From assembly GCF_047717795.1 (NCBI RefSeq), contig NZ_CP159808.1, positions 434,001 to 498,000 on the forward strand: 64,000 bases of DNA, read 5' to 3'. Positions 8,904 through 17,518 of this stretch are shown here, piece after piece. Source of the DNA: Marisalimonas sp016777705. GTDB lineage: Bacteria > Pseudomonadota > Alphaproteobacteria > Puniceispirillales > Marisalimonadaceae. The stretch's first letter is position 1. Each line of letters opens with the position of its first letter. The translations under genes were made by a program, and so were the position numbers. The notes beneath the pieces were generated by a model. The model was not told the DNA's origin. It made no database searches and saw nothing but the letters and a program-made list of their open reading frames with translations.

Positions 8904-9806
8904 TCACACAGGGTTATAATACTTTATAGCATTTTGATAAAATAAATGATTGATATGATTGCTACTCATTTTAGATGTAATGCTTTTAAATCCATCAAAT
9001 ATTTGATCAAAGCTAGCTAAAACACTATCCACAGGGAAATTTGATGCGAACATGCATCTTTCAAAACCAAATATTTTAATTGTATCTAAAATAATTTCTT
9101 TATTAAGATCAACAGTCCATTTTTTATTAGGAACGCAGATACCAGATATTTTTACGGCTGTGTTCGGTTCCTTTGCAAATTCTTCTAGATGAGTTTTCCA
9201 ATCATCCAAACCTTTTTTTGATCTGTCAGCAGGAAGCCCTGTGTGGTTTAAAATAATAGGTGTGTCTGGGAAATCTCGTGCTAACTTAGAAGCATCTTTT
9301 AAGTGCCACCAAGGTGTTTGCAGGTCAAAACTAAGTTTGTATTTTTTTAGCAAAGAATACCCTTGTCTAAAAATTGGATCATTTAAAGTTCCTTTTGGAT
9401 TAAGAAGTTGAACTTTTGGAGAAGGCGATGATTTTGGCTTATGCCTTATACTTCTTATTAAAGGAAATTGTTTATGCGCCTTTAAAACTTCCTCAATATC
9501 GTCTCTATCAAACCAGGCCTGCCCAACTAAGGCATTTGGAAATCCAGAGGCATCAAATAATTGTTGAAGCCATTTAGTCTCGCCCACAGGGTCACTAGTG
9601 TCCCATTCGGTTTCCATATGAATTGTTTTAACAATATTATGTTTTTTACTAACTTCTTTATAATCCGAAATTAAAAAGTTTTTACAGATGGAGCCATAGT
9701 CTCCATATCTAAACGGTATTTGATTTTTTGGGTCTAACCATGGGTTTTTTTTTAAACTTAAATCCCAAAAATGGTGATGAGCATCAATTATGGGTATGTC
9801 TTTCAT
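8904..9806 (-). CDS. Amidohydrolase family protein (COG3618-like lactonase/decarboxylase)
   Basis: TIM-barrel metal-dependent hydrolase of the amidohydrolase-2 group. It begins with IIDAHHHFWDL, the metal-binding HXH motif; later conserved segments are SIRHK, ILNHTGLP and MFASNFPVDS, the last being the family's C-terminal aspartate region. The 300-residue length fits 2-pyrone-4,6-dicarboxylate lactonase-like and L-fuconolactonase-like enzymes. It is followed in the same direction by a hydroxyacid dehydrogenase gene end (11 bases apart), consistent with a sugar-acid or aromatic catabolic pair. Confidence 0.87.
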   Translation of the reverse strand: MKDIPIIDAHHHFWDLSLKKNPWLDPKNQIPFRYGDYGSICKNFLISDYKEVSKKHNIVKTIHMETEWDTSDPVGETKWLQQLFDASGFPNALVGQAWFDRDDIEEVLKAHKQFPLIRSIRHKPKSSPSPKVQLLNPKGTLNDPIFRQGYSLLKKYKLSFDLQTPWWHLKDASKLARDFPDTPIILNHTGLPADRSKKGLDDWKTHLEEFAKEPNTAVKISGICVPNKKWTVDLNKEIILDTIKIFGFERCMFASNFPVDSVLASFDQIFDGFKSITSKMSSNHINHLFYQNAIKYYNPV

Positions 9807-9817
9807 GTTTTTCCTCT

Positions 9818-10711
9818 TTAAATGGTTTTACTTTTGTCTAATAACTTTACAATAGAAGTGCCATCTAGGTTTTCTTTTGATTTTCCTGTAAGGATTGTAA
9901 ATAATTGTCTTGTTAGGCTAGTTATTGGTATGGGTATATTTTTTTGATTTGCAAGTTCAGACACCATGGAAAGATCCTTTAAAATTTGTGAGGCATAACC
10001 CTGAGGTTTAAAGTCTTTTTTTATCATTCTTGGAAATAAATGTGTTAGTAAATTTGACCCCGCATGGCCATCACTTAAAGCATTAGGAATTTTATGAGCA
10101 TCAATTCCCCAAGCCTCTGCAAATGTTAACGCTTCGGCCAAAATAGCATAATTGTTCAATACTAATATTTGATTTATCATCTTTACTATTTGACCTGATC
10201 CAACAGAACCAAAATGTGTAAAATTTGATGAAATATCGTTTAAAATTGGTGAAATGATCTCTAAATCTTTTTGTTCTCCTCCAACCATTATTGCCAATGA
10301 TCCATCTAAAGCTTTTTCAGGTCCTCCTGATACCGGAGCATCCACCCATGATGATCCTTTTTCTGCAGAAATTCGTTTAGAAAGATTTATAGTTTCATCA
10401 GCTAATGTTGTAGATAAATCTATGATAATTGTATTTTTAGAGGCGTTTTGAACTATTCCATTCTTCCCAAAGATTACATCACTGACATTCTCAGTTTTAT
10501 CGACACAGATAAATATAAAATCACAAGTTTGAGATATTTCAGCTGGATTTATACATATCGATACTTTATTCTCATCTTGAAAAAGTTCTAATCTTTTTTC
10601 ATTTTTATCATAAGCGTTAATTGAGTAATTTACTTCTAACAATCTCTTTACAAGAGAAAAGCCCATTAACCCTATTCCAATGAAACCTATTGGTTTTTTA
10701 TAATTTTTCAT
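9818..10711 (-). CDS. NAD(P)-dependent oxidoreductase, 3-hydroxyisobutyrate dehydrogenase family
   Basis: Beta-hydroxyacid dehydrogenase. The N-terminal Rossmann motif is GFIGIGLMG; the substrate-binding signature DAPVSGGPEKALDGSLAIMVGG and the catalytic lysine in GSGQIVKMINQ are clear. The start at 10711 is chosen because AGGACG lies just upstream; the longer frame to 10747 adds 12 residues before the Rossmann strand and lacks a good site. At about 297 residues it matches the family. It is upstream of the amidohydrolase in the same direction and probably co-transcribed. It could be a tartronate semialdehyde or 3-hydroxyisobutyrate enzyme. Confidence 0.9.
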   Translation of the reverse strand: MKNYKKPIGFIGIGLMGFSLVKRLLEVNYSINAYDKNEKRLELFQDENKVSICINPAEISQTCDFIFICVDKTENVSDVIFGKNGIVQNASKNTIIIDLSTTLADETINLSKRISAEKGSSWVDAPVSGGPEKALDGSLAIMVGGEQKDLEIISPILNDISSNFTHFGSVGSGQIVKMINQILVLNNYAILAEALTFAEAWGIDAHKIPNALSDGHAGSNLLTHLFPRMIKKDFKPQGYASQILKDLSMVSELANQKNIPIPITSLTRQLFTILTGKSKENLDGTSIVKLLDKSKTI

Positions 10712-10860
10712 AAACGTCCTATCAAAATTAAAAATATAAAACTTCACTTTAATGTTATATTATTAAAAATCATTTATTTCTAAGCAAATAAAAATTCTAT
10801 TGATTAACTTAATATTTTTCTAAACCTAAAATTCAATCTTATCAGAGGCTCTAGCTAACT

Positions 10861-11733
10861 ATGATCAATAACGTTAAGAAGGGTATTATCATAATTGTTC
10901 TTTCCACGCTTCTCTTTGCTATAATGGATGGTGTATCAAGATATTTAGCTGATACTTACAATGTTTTTGTGATAAATATGATCAGAAGTTGGGTTTTAGC
11001 TTTATTAGTAATTTCCATAAGTTTAAGAAAAAAAAATGGTATAAAAAAGGTAATATCTAGCAAACAACCTGTCATTCAATTTATCAGAGGAATATTACTT
11101 ATATCAGCAATATTAATCGGAGTTTATTCATTTACAAAGCTTGGTTTAGTACAAACTCATTCAATATTATCCTTTTTCCCCTTAATAGTTGTTGCTTTGT
11201 CAGGTCCAATTTTAAATGAAAAAATAGGTATTCAAAGATGGTTAGCGGTTTTATTTGGTTTTTTAGGGATTTTTATTATTTTGGATCTAAAAAACTTTGT
11301 TGTTAGTTTTGACGCTCTATTACCTATTCTTGGTGCATTTGTTTTAGGTTTTTATAGTGTTTTGACAAGAAAGGTATCAAAACATGATTCATCTGAGACA
11401 AGTTTCTTTTGGGTGGCTATGGTTGGTTGTTTTGTAATGTCTATTGTTGGACCTTTTTATTGGGAACCTATTTTTTTTAAGGATTGGGGTTGGATGGCTT
11501 TATTATGTGCGTTGAGTACGGCTGGTCACTTCTTGTTGATAAAAGCTTATGAAAGTGCAGAGGCAAGTGTTTTGCAACCCTTCACATACTTTCAGTTATT
11601 TTTTGCTTCAATTATAGGGGTAATTATTTTTAACGACAAAATAACATTATCAATATTGGTTGGTGGCAGTATAGTGGTAGGAAGTGGAGCATTTGCAGCA
11701 TGGAGAAGTCACGTAAAGAACTTAAAAAAATAA
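10861..11733 (+). CDS. EamA/DMT family transporter
   Basis: Inner-membrane drug/metabolite transporter with about ten predicted hydrophobic helices and two EamA repeats. The first starts at the N-terminus (IIIVLSTLLFAIMDGVSRYL) and the second begins near residue 148 (DALLPILGAFVLGFYSVLT). Conserved features include an early FAIMDG segment and the repeat-end EKIG...LAVLFGFLGI pattern. The substrate is unknown: members export amino acids or metabolites. The length of 290 residues is typical. It precedes an SDR gene by 50 bases on the same strand. Confidence 0.9.
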   Translation: MINNVKKGIIIIVLSTLLFAIMDGVSRYLADTYNVFVINMIRSWVLALLVISISLRKKNGIKKVISSKQPVIQFIRGILLISAILIGVYSFTKLGLVQTHSILSFFPLIVVALSGPILNEKIGIQRWLAVLFGFLGIFIILDLKNFVVSFDALLPILGAFVLGFYSVLTRKVSKHDSSETSFFWVAMVGCFVMSIVGPFYWEPIFFKDWGWMALLCALSTAGHFLLIKAYESAEASVLQPFTYFQLFFASIIGVIIFNDKITLSILVGGSIVVGSGAFAAWRSHVKNLKK

Positions 11734-11783
11734 ATTTAAAGACATGAATACTATTACAATCAACGAAGTTTTTAGGAGGTTTT

Positions 11784-12476
11784 ATGGTGGAAACTATTTT
11801 AATAACAGGAGCTAATAGAGGCATTGGCTTAGCTTTAACAAAATTATCTCTAATCAAAAACCTCAATATTGAAGCTTGTTTTAGAGATGACAAAAAATCG
11901 GAAGAGTTACAGGAATTGTCTTTAGAGCACCCTAACTTAAATATTCATAAAATGGATGTTACTAACTCTGAAAGCATTAAGAAAATATCCCAAAATATTA
12001 ATTTTAAGGTTGATATTTTGGTTTGTAATGCAGGAGTTAATAACGGGAAAGGTGATATTTTCAGTAAAGAGCACAATGAAAAGGCTATTATGGATGTAAT
12101 GATGGCGAATGTTGCGGGACCATTTTTGACAATCAAAAATTTTTATAAAAATTTGAATGTAAACCATGGAGCAAAAATTGCTATTATATCATCTCTTATG
12201 GGAAGTCAGCAACACTCATCCTCAAATGCACCCATATACAGAGCTTCAAAAGCAGCAGCTAACAATTTAATGCGGACAATATCAAATCAATTTATTAATG
12301 ATAATGTAATAGTAGCCTCTTATCACCCTGGTTGGGTTAGGACCGATATGGGAGGAAGCCATGCGGATATATCTCCAGAAGAAAGTGCTGAAGGGTTAAT
12401 GAAACAATTTTTAAATTTAAAATCAAATGATACAGGAAAATTTTTTAATTATGATGGAAGTGTTTTGCCATTATAG
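11784..12476 (+). CDS. SDR family oxidoreductase (C-factor-like)
   Basis: Short-chain dehydrogenase. The cofactor motif TGANRGIGLAL begins near residue 8, followed by LVCNAGVN, a serine-containing AIISSLMGS and the catalytic YRASKAAANNL. YHPGWVRTDMGG after the active site is typical of the C-factor or sepiapterin-reductase-like branch. The length of 230 residues is normal for this branch. The ATG follows a strong AGGAGG ribosome binding site. The substrate is unknown. Confidence 0.88.
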   Translation: MVETILITGANRGIGLALTKLSLIKNLNIEACFRDDKKSEELQELSLEHPNLNIHKMDVTNSESIKKISQNINFKVDILVCNAGVNNGKGDIFSKEHNEKAIMDVMMANVAGPFLTIKNFYKNLNVNHGAKIAIISSLMGSQQHSSSNAPIYRASKAAANNLMRTISNQFINDNVIVASYHPGWVRTDMGGSHADISPEESAEGLMKQFLNLKSNDTGKFFNYDGSVLPL

Positions 12477-12522
12477 CCTGATATTGATTAATTAAAAATT
12501 TTCTAATACTGAGATTTAAACT

Positions 12523-12960
12523 ATGAACGCATTTAAATTTTATAAAATAACTTCCAATGATGAAATCAACATTTCATTTAAAATCAGAAAAAAGGTATTT
12601 TGTGAAGAACAAAATATATCAGAGTACATAGAATTTGATAATTTAGATCATTTATGCAACCATTTTATGATTTTTAAAGAAAGCGAAGCTATAGCAACTG
12701 CAAGGGTTCGTAAAAAAGAAAATCATATATTTAAAATTGAACGGGTTGCTGTTCTTGTAGAGCACAGAAACATTAAAGTAGGTAGTTTATTGATTAATGA
12801 AATTATTAAATATTATAATGAAACAGAAAATAAGAGTTCAATAATTTTACACAGTCAGGTAGCTGTTGAAAAATTTTATAAAAGTCTAAATTTTGTTTCC
12901 TATGGAGAAAACTTTTTAGAAGATGGTATTTTGCATATAGCAATGAGGCATATCAACTAA
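12523..12960 (+). CDS. GNAT family N-acetyltransferase (ElaA-like)
   Basis: Single-domain acetyl-CoA-dependent acyltransferase of 145 residues. The opening SFKIRKKVFCEEQNI resembles the RxxVFvxEQ signature of the YjcF/ElaA-type subgroup. IARV-like strand ATARVRKK is followed by KIERVAVLVEHRNIKVGSLL, where the pyrophosphate-binding V-x-x-x-x-R/K-x-x-G/K pattern is present but weak (GHRG is replaced by HRNIKVG). The C-terminal VEKFYKSLNFVSYG is the usual beta6-alpha-beta7 segment. The acceptor substrate is unknown. Confidence 0.83.
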   Translation: MNAFKFYKITSNDEINISFKIRKKVFCEEQNISEYIEFDNLDHLCNHFMIFKESEAIATARVRKKENHIFKIERVAVLVEHRNIKVGSLLINEIIKYYNETENKSSIILHSQVAVEKFYKSLNFVSYGENFLEDGILHIAMRHIN

Positions 12961-12979
12961 TTATTAATGTGACTTTGTT

Positions 12980-14008
12980 ATGAAAAATAAAATTCGTTTG
13001 GCAATAGTTGGAACTGGGTATTTTAGTCAATTTCACTATGACGCTTGGGAAAGGCTAAATGTTGAAGTTGTTGCAATATGTTCATTAAATAAGAATGAGG
13101 CTTTAGCAAGATCAAAACAATTTAAAAACTGCAGGGTTTTCATAGATTTTAAAACTATGATAAATAAAACTGATGCAAACCTCGTCGATATTATAGTTCC
13201 TCCTAAAAACCATTTAAATTTTATCAAAATTGCCGCTGAGTCAAATGTTAACATTGTTTGTCAGAAACCGTTTACGAACAATCTTAAAGAAGCAAAAAAA
13301 GCTGTCAAAATTGCAGAAAAATACGGAGTGACAATCGCAGTTCATGAAAATTTTAGATATCAGCCGTGGTATATTAAAATTGATGAAATATTAAAGTCTT
13401 CATTATTGGGTGATTTATTTCAAGTGAGTTTCCGTATGCGACCAGGAGATGGGCAAGGCAAAGACGCATATTTAAATAGGCAACCTTATTTTCAAGAAAT
13501 GGAACGATTTATGATTCACGAGACAGCTATTCACATAATAGATGTGTTTAGATTCTTATTTGGTAATATTAATTGTGTTTTTGCTAAACTATCTAAACTT
13601 AATAATCATATTAGAGGAGAGGATGCAGGAATAGTGTTTTTTGAGTTTGAAAATGGGATGAGGGGTTTATTTGATGGAAATAGATTATCAGACCATGTTG
13701 CATTTGATAGACGTTTAACAATTGGAGAAATGTTAATTGAAGGATCAAATGGAACATTAAGATTAAACGGAGATGGAGAAATTTTTTACAGGAAATTTAG
13801 TGAAAATAAAGAAAAAAAAATTATATACAAATGGAAGAATAAAGGCTTTGCAGGAGATAGTGTCTTTTATTATCAAAAACATTTATTGGATTATTTTGTT
13901 CATGATAAAGAGCTTAATAATGACGCAAAAGATTATATAGAAAATCTAAAAATTGAGGATTCAATATATAAGTCTGACTCCTGTACAAGAGTGATAAAAA
14001 TAAAATGA
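12980..14008 (+). CDS. Gfo/Idh/MocA family oxidoreductase
   Basis: NAD(P)-dependent sugar or inositol dehydrogenase-like enzyme. The N-terminal Rossmann fold begins AIVGTGYFSQFHYDAW; CQKPF replaces the usual EKP catalytic-lysine motif, with the lysine retained. HENFRYQPW and the C-terminal domain motif IHETAIHIIDVFRFLFG fit the family. The length of 342 residues is typical. It starts 19 bases after the GNAT gene, so the two may be co-transcribed. The substrate cannot be assigned; context offers no complete sugar pathway. Confidence 0.88.
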   Translation: MKNKIRLAIVGTGYFSQFHYDAWERLNVEVVAICSLNKNEALARSKQFKNCRVFIDFKTMINKTDANLVDIIVPPKNHLNFIKIAAESNVNIVCQKPFTNNLKEAKKAVKIAEKYGVTIAVHENFRYQPWYIKIDEILKSSLLGDLFQVSFRMRPGDGQGKDAYLNRQPYFQEMERFMIHETAIHIIDVFRFLFGNINCVFAKLSKLNNHIRGEDAGIVFFEFENGMRGLFDGNRLSDHVAFDRRLTIGEMLIEGSNGTLRLNGDGEIFYRKFSENKEKKIIYKWKNKGFAGDSVFYYQKHLLDYFVHDKELNNDAKDYIENLKIEDSIYKSDSCTRVIKIK

Positions 14009-14018
14009 AATTTTGTTA

Positions 14019-14094
<76 letters not shown>

Positions 14095-14137
14095 ACTGAT
14101 AAAATCAATAATCGATATTTATTTTGGAAACAAGAAC

Positions 14138-14995
14138 TTATTTAATTTTTATAATATTTTTTTGCAATTGTAGCATTGTTATACAAGCCGCATTTGATAC
14201 ATTAAGTGATTCACTTTCCTCATTTATAGGTATTGTGATTAATGCATCAACCTTTTCTCTTGTTAATCTTCTTAGCCCTTTTCCTTCAGATCCAAGGATA
14301 ACAGCTATGTTGCCGGTTTCTTTTTCTAAGTCAAAAATGTTACCTGACCCCCCATGCGCTAATCCATAAACTGTAAAATTTGATTGTTGTAACTTCTTTA
14401 TTTCTCTAGCCATATTCGACAATTGAATTATTTCTAGTCTTTCAATGGCGCCAGAAGAGGCTTTTGACATTGCGGCTGTTTCTGAAGGGCTATTAGTTTG
14501 GGACAACGCTAGTCCATCCATTTTAAAAGCATGAGCGGATCTAATTATAGCTCCTACATTCTGAGGATCTGTTACTTGGTCTAAAATAATAATCCTTATC
14601 GGGTAACTTGTTTGATGTTGTTTGCTAATTAAAAACTCATCTAATGAAGTTCTTTGAAGTGGTTCAGCAATTAAAATTATATTCTGATGTGGCTTTAAAT
14701 TGTTTAATTCATCTAATTCTTCTTTTTCTTTAATTTTAATTTCGATTGAAAGTCCCAAATCTTCAACTGTTCTCTTCCACGTGATGCACTGATCTTGTGT
14801 TGTAACCAAGTAAAATAGTTTTCTCTTTCTATTACCTAGTGCTGATAATGTTGAATGTTTTCCAGATATAATTACTTGATTAGTCTGAAGTTTAAAATTT
14901 TTAGAAAAATTATTTATATTTTTGGGGGCAAATCCTAATTTCTTTGACGTTTTTGTTCCTTTGTTGCTTTTTAATTTTTTATGTTTGTTGTTCAT
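14138..14995 (-). CDS. rlmB: 23S rRNA (guanosine-2'-O-)-methyltransferase RlmB, TrmH/SpoU family
   Basis: SAM-dependent 2'-O-ribose methyltransferase with a SPOUT trefoil knot, expected to modify G2251 of 23S rRNA. An N-terminal substrate-binding domain (ISGKHSTLSALGNRKRKL) is followed by the three SpoU motifs: DPQNVGAIIRSA, ILGSEGKGLRRL and the C-terminal SLNVSNAACITMLQL. The start is uncertain: the ATG at 14995 gives 285 residues with a lysine-rich tail; the same frame runs open to 15091, which would add a cysteine-rich leader unlike the family. Promoter-like sequence for tRNA-Tyr overlaps that extension. Confidence 0.88.
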   Translation of the reverse strand: MNNKHKKLKSNKGTKTSKKLGFAPKNINNFSKNFKLQTNQVIISGKHSTLSALGNRKRKLFYLVTTQDQCITWKRTVEDLGLSIEIKIKEKEELDELNNLKPHQNIILIAEPLQRTSLDEFLISKQHQTSYPIRIIILDQVTDPQNVGAIIRSAHAFKMDGLALSQTNSPSETAAMSKASSGAIERLEIIQLSNMAREIKKLQQSNFTVYGLAHGGSGNIFDLEKETGNIAVILGSEGKGLRRLTREKVDALITIPINEESESLNVSNAACITMLQLQKNIIKIK

Positions 14996-15035
14996 TATTA
15001 AATCTTGTTTACAAGCTACTTTAATTTTTTTTTTG

Positions 15036-15064
15036 TTGACATTTAAATAAACCTTTTCTATTCC
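15036..15064 (+). promoter_or_regulatory. Possible sigma70-type promoter for tRNA-Tyr-tuf
   Basis: TTGACA at 15036-15041 is a perfect -35 box; 17 bases later TATTCC at 15059-15064 is a weak -10. It points toward tRNA-Tyr, whose gene starts 85 bases further on. The -10 mismatch makes this tentative. Confidence 0.3.
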
Positions 15065-15148
15065 GCAAGGCTTGTGTATACAACATAGCACATGAATTAT
15101 ATTAAGTAAGGTGAATTAATATTTAAGAAACAATAATTATAAATTTTC

Positions 15149-15233
15149 GGTGGGGTGGCCGAGTGGTTAAAGGCAGCAGACTGTAAATCTGCCCGCGTAG
15201 CGTACGTAGGTTCGAATCCTACCCCCACCACCA
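15149..15233 (+). tRNA. tRNA-Tyr (anticodon GTA)
   Basis: An 85-nt class II tRNA: acceptor GGTGGGG pairs with CCCCACC, the anticodon GTA is at 15183-15185, there is a long variable arm (CCCGCGTAGCGTACG region), a T loop TTCGAATCC and an encoded CCA. It is 55 bases upstream of tuf; a tRNA-Tyr/tuf/tRNA-Trp/secE order is a well-known bacterial arrangement. Confidence 0.96.
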
Positions 15234-15245
15234 TTAATCTAAATT

Positions 15246-16510
15246 CTAGCTTAAGTAATAATAAAAAGTAATAGAAAGGTTCTAAAAGATGTCTAAAGAA
15301 AAATTTGATCGTAGTAAACCGCACTGCAACATTGGAACAATAGGCCATGTTGATCACGGTAAAACAACATTAACCGCTGCAATTACAAAAGTTATGGCAG
15401 ATGCTGGTCGTGCTGATTTTTCTGCTTACGACCAAATTGATAAGGCTCCTGAAGAAAGAGAAAGAGGTATAACTATCTCTACAGCTCACGTTGAGTATTC
15501 AACTGAAAACCGTCATTATGCTCACGTTGATTGTCCAGGTCATGCTGACTATGTAAAAAACATGATTACTGGGGCGGCTCAAATGGATGGTGCTATTTTA
15601 GTTGTTAATGCTGCTGACGGTCCTATGCCTCAAACTAAAGAACATATATTATTAGCTCGTCAGGTTGGTGTTCCTTCATTAGTTGTTTACATGAACAAAG
15701 TTGATCAAGTTGATGATGAAGAGCTTTTAGAGTTAGTAGAATTAGAAATTCGTGAGCTTTTAAGCAGCTACGATTTTCCAGGTGACGATATCCCTATTAT
15801 AAAAGGTAGTGCATTAGCTGCACTAGAGAATCGTGACGAAGCTATAGGCATCAATTCTATAAATGAGCTGATGGCAGCGGTTGATTCTTATATTCCTCAG
15901 CCAGCTCGTGATAAAGATAAGCCTTTTTTAATGCCTATTGAAGATGTTTTTTCAATTTCAGGAAGAGGTACTGTTGTTACAGGACGTGTTGAAAGAGGAA
16001 TAGTAAAGGTTGGAGAAGAAATTGAGATTGTTGGGATCAAAGAAACAACCAAGACAACTTGTACTGGTGTTGAAATGTTTCGTAAGTTATTAGATTCTGG
16101 TGAAGCTGGAGATAACGTTGGGGTTCTTCTCAGAGGTACAAAAAGAGAAGATGTTGAGCGTGGTCAGGTTTTATCTGCGCCTGGTTCAATTAAGCCTTAC
16201 TCAAAATTCAAAGGCGAGGCATATATATTAAACAAAGATGAAGGTGGAAGACATACACCATTTTTTAGTAATTACCGTCCTCAATTTTACTTTAGAACTA
16301 CAGATGTAACTGGAGCTGTTGAGCTTCCATCAGGCACTGAAATGGTGATGCCGGGTGATAATATAGCAATAACTGTAGAATTAATTGCACCAATAGCAAT
16401 GGATGAAGGTTTAAGGTTTGCTATAAGAGAAGGTGGAAGAACGGTTGGTGCTGGAGTGGTTTCAAGTATTCAGTCTTAAATAGTAGGTAATTAATAGTTA
16501 AAGTAATGAG
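15246..16510 (+). repeat. Direct repeat containing tuf, copy 1 (1,265 bp)
   Basis: This stretch matches 31464-32728 at a constant offset of 16,218, and no difference was seen by eye. It covers 43 bases before the tuf ATG, all of tuf and 31 bases after its stop. The first nine bases, CTAGCTTAA, are the last codons and stop of fusA in the other copy but have no coding role here. The next bases on each side differ (T against A on the left, A against G on the right), so the ends are sharp. Confidence 0.95.
15289..16479 (+). CDS. tuf: Elongation factor Tu (copy 1)
   Basis: GTPase that delivers aminoacyl-tRNA to the ribosomal A site. P-loop GHVDHGKTT, switch region RGITIS, DCPGHADY and NKVD motifs are all intact in domain 1; domains 2 and 3 follow in a 396-residue protein of normal length. 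The protein is identical to the product at 31507-32697. It lies between tRNA-Tyr and tRNA-Trp and is probably co-transcribed with them, as in the tufB arrangement of other Proteobacteria. The ribosome binding site (GAAAGG) is inside the repeated flank. Confidence 0.98.
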   Translation: MSKEKFDRSKPHCNIGTIGHVDHGKTTLTAAITKVMADAGRADFSAYDQIDKAPEERERGITISTAHVEYSTENRHYAHVDCPGHADYVKNMITGAAQMDGAILVVNAADGPMPQTKEHILLARQVGVPSLVVYMNKVDQVDDEELLELVELEIRELLSSYDFPGDDIPIIKGSALAALENRDEAIGINSINELMAAVDSYIPQPARDKDKPFLMPIEDVFSISGRGTVVTGRVERGIVKVGEEIEIVGIKETTKTTCTGVEMFRKLLDSGEAGDNVGVLLRGTKREDVERGQVLSAPGSIKPYSKFKGEAYILNKDEGGRHTPFFSNYRPQFYFRTTDVTGAVELPSGTEMVMPGDNIAITVELIAPIAMDEGLRFAIREGGRTVGAGVVSSIQS

Positions 16511-16527
16511 AAAAGTTTGATTTAATT

Positions 16528-16603
16528 AGGAGTGTAGCTCAATTGGTAGAGCACCGGTCTCCAAAACCGGGGGCTGGGGGTTCGAGTCCCTCCACTCCTG
16601 CCA
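16528..16603 (+). tRNA. tRNA-Trp (anticodon CCA)
   Basis: A 76-nt cloverleaf: acceptor AGGAGTG pairs with CACTCCT, D arm TAGCTCAATTGGTAGAGC, anticodon CCA at 16561-16563, T arm GGTTCGAGTCC and an encoded CCA. It lies 48 bases after tuf and 92 bases before secE, the usual position for this tRNA. Confidence 0.96.
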
Positions 16604-16635
16604 TTAAAAAATTAAATTAAAAACAAGTTATCACT

Positions 16636-16664
16636 TTGACAAATTACAAAAAAAAAAGTAATAG
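16636..16664 (+). promoter_or_regulatory. Possible promoter for secE-nusG-rplKA
   Basis: TTGACA at 16636-16641 is a consensus -35; TAATAG 17 bases later at 16659-16664 is a fair -10. It lies between tRNA-Trp and secE, 31 bases before the secE start, so it could provide an internal promoter for the downstream genes. Confidence 0.4.
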
Positions 16665-16694
16665 ATCATTTTATTCTTGCAAGAAAGGCTACTT

Positions 16695-16892
16695 ATGGCT
16701 AAAACAAACCCCGCACAATTTGTTAGGCAGGTAAGACAAGAAATTAATAGAATAACATGGGCAACTAAGCGAGAAACTATGATTGCTTCGATGTCTGTTT
16801 TTGTTATGGCTTTAATTGCATCATTATTTTTTTTTCTGGTTGATCTTTTGCTATCAAATATTGTTCAAGCGTTATTAAGTTTTGGTGGCTAA
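16695..16892 (+). CDS. secE: Preprotein translocase subunit SecE
   Basis: Small membrane subunit that clamps SecY in the SecYEG channel. At 65 residues it is the short single-span form: an amphipathic N-terminal half with the conserved VRQEINRITWATKRET, then one transmembrane helix (about 33-58). The start at 16695 is chosen because AAAGG lies six bases upstream; an in-frame TTG at 16677 would add six residues. nusG follows after about 50 bases, the universal order. Confidence 0.95.
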   Translation: MAKTNPAQFVRQVRQEINRITWATKRETMIASMSVFVMALIASLFFFLVDLLLSNIVQALLSFGG

Positions 16893-16943
16893 TTATATAG
16901 TTTTTTTTTGTTTAATTAAAAGTCTTGATTGTGGACGGTTATA

Positions 16944-17474
16944 ATGTCTAAGAAATGGTACGTGGTTCATGTTTTTTCAGGTTCTGAAAAAAAGGTATGC
17001 CAGAATATCGAAGAACAGGTCGTTTCTAAAAATTTGGAAGGTATAATCGAACAAGTTTTAGTGCCAACTGAGGAAGTCATTGAGATTAGACGTGGGTCAA
17101 AAGTGCAAACTGAAAAGAAGTTCTTTCCTGGTTACATATTAATAAAAATGGAAATTACAGACGAGAGCTGGCACTTAATCAAAGCTCAACCTAAAGTAAC
17201 GGGTTTCCTTGGAGCAAAAGGGAGACCAACCGCTATTAGTGAAGTTGAAGCTAAAAGATTGATTAGTCAAATTAGTGAAGGAGTAGATAGGCCTAGATCT
17301 AGCATAATATATGAAATAGGTGAAGAAGTTAGAGTTTCAGAGGGTCCTTTTCAAAGTTTCAACGGGTTGGTTGAGGAAATTGATGAAGATAAGTCCAGGT
17401 TGAAAGTTGCTGTGTCTATTTTTGGAAGGTCAACTCCAGTTGATCTTGAATATACACAGGTAGAGAAAATTTAG
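16944..17474 (+). CDS. nusG: Transcription termination/antitermination factor NusG
   Basis: Binds the RNA polymerase clamp and links it to Rho or to ribosomal S10. The NGN domain begins KKWYVVHVFSGSEKKV and includes FFPGYILIKM; the C-terminal KOW domain contains GEEVRVSEGPFQSFNGLVEEID. The length of 176 residues is normal. The ATG at 16944 begins MSKKWYVVH as in most homologues; an upstream in-frame TTG at 16929 is less likely. It is followed by rplK after 44 bases. Confidence 0.96.
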   Translation: MSKKWYVVHVFSGSEKKVCQNIEEQVVSKNLEGIIEQVLVPTEEVIEIRRGSKVQTEKKFFPGYILIKMEITDESWHLIKAQPKVTGFLGAKGRPTAISEVEAKRLISQISEGVDRPRSSIIYEIGEEVRVSEGPFQSFNGLVEEIDEDKSRLKVAVSIFGRSTPVDLEYTQVEKI

Positions 17475-17518
17475 GTAAAAATTTATTAGCAACTATTACA
17501 TTTGTTGCGGAGGTTAAA

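Noticed and set aside
14124..14369. Plus-strand ORF across the rlmB 3' end
   Set aside because: It is the antisense of the conserved SpoU motifs and lacks its own motif.
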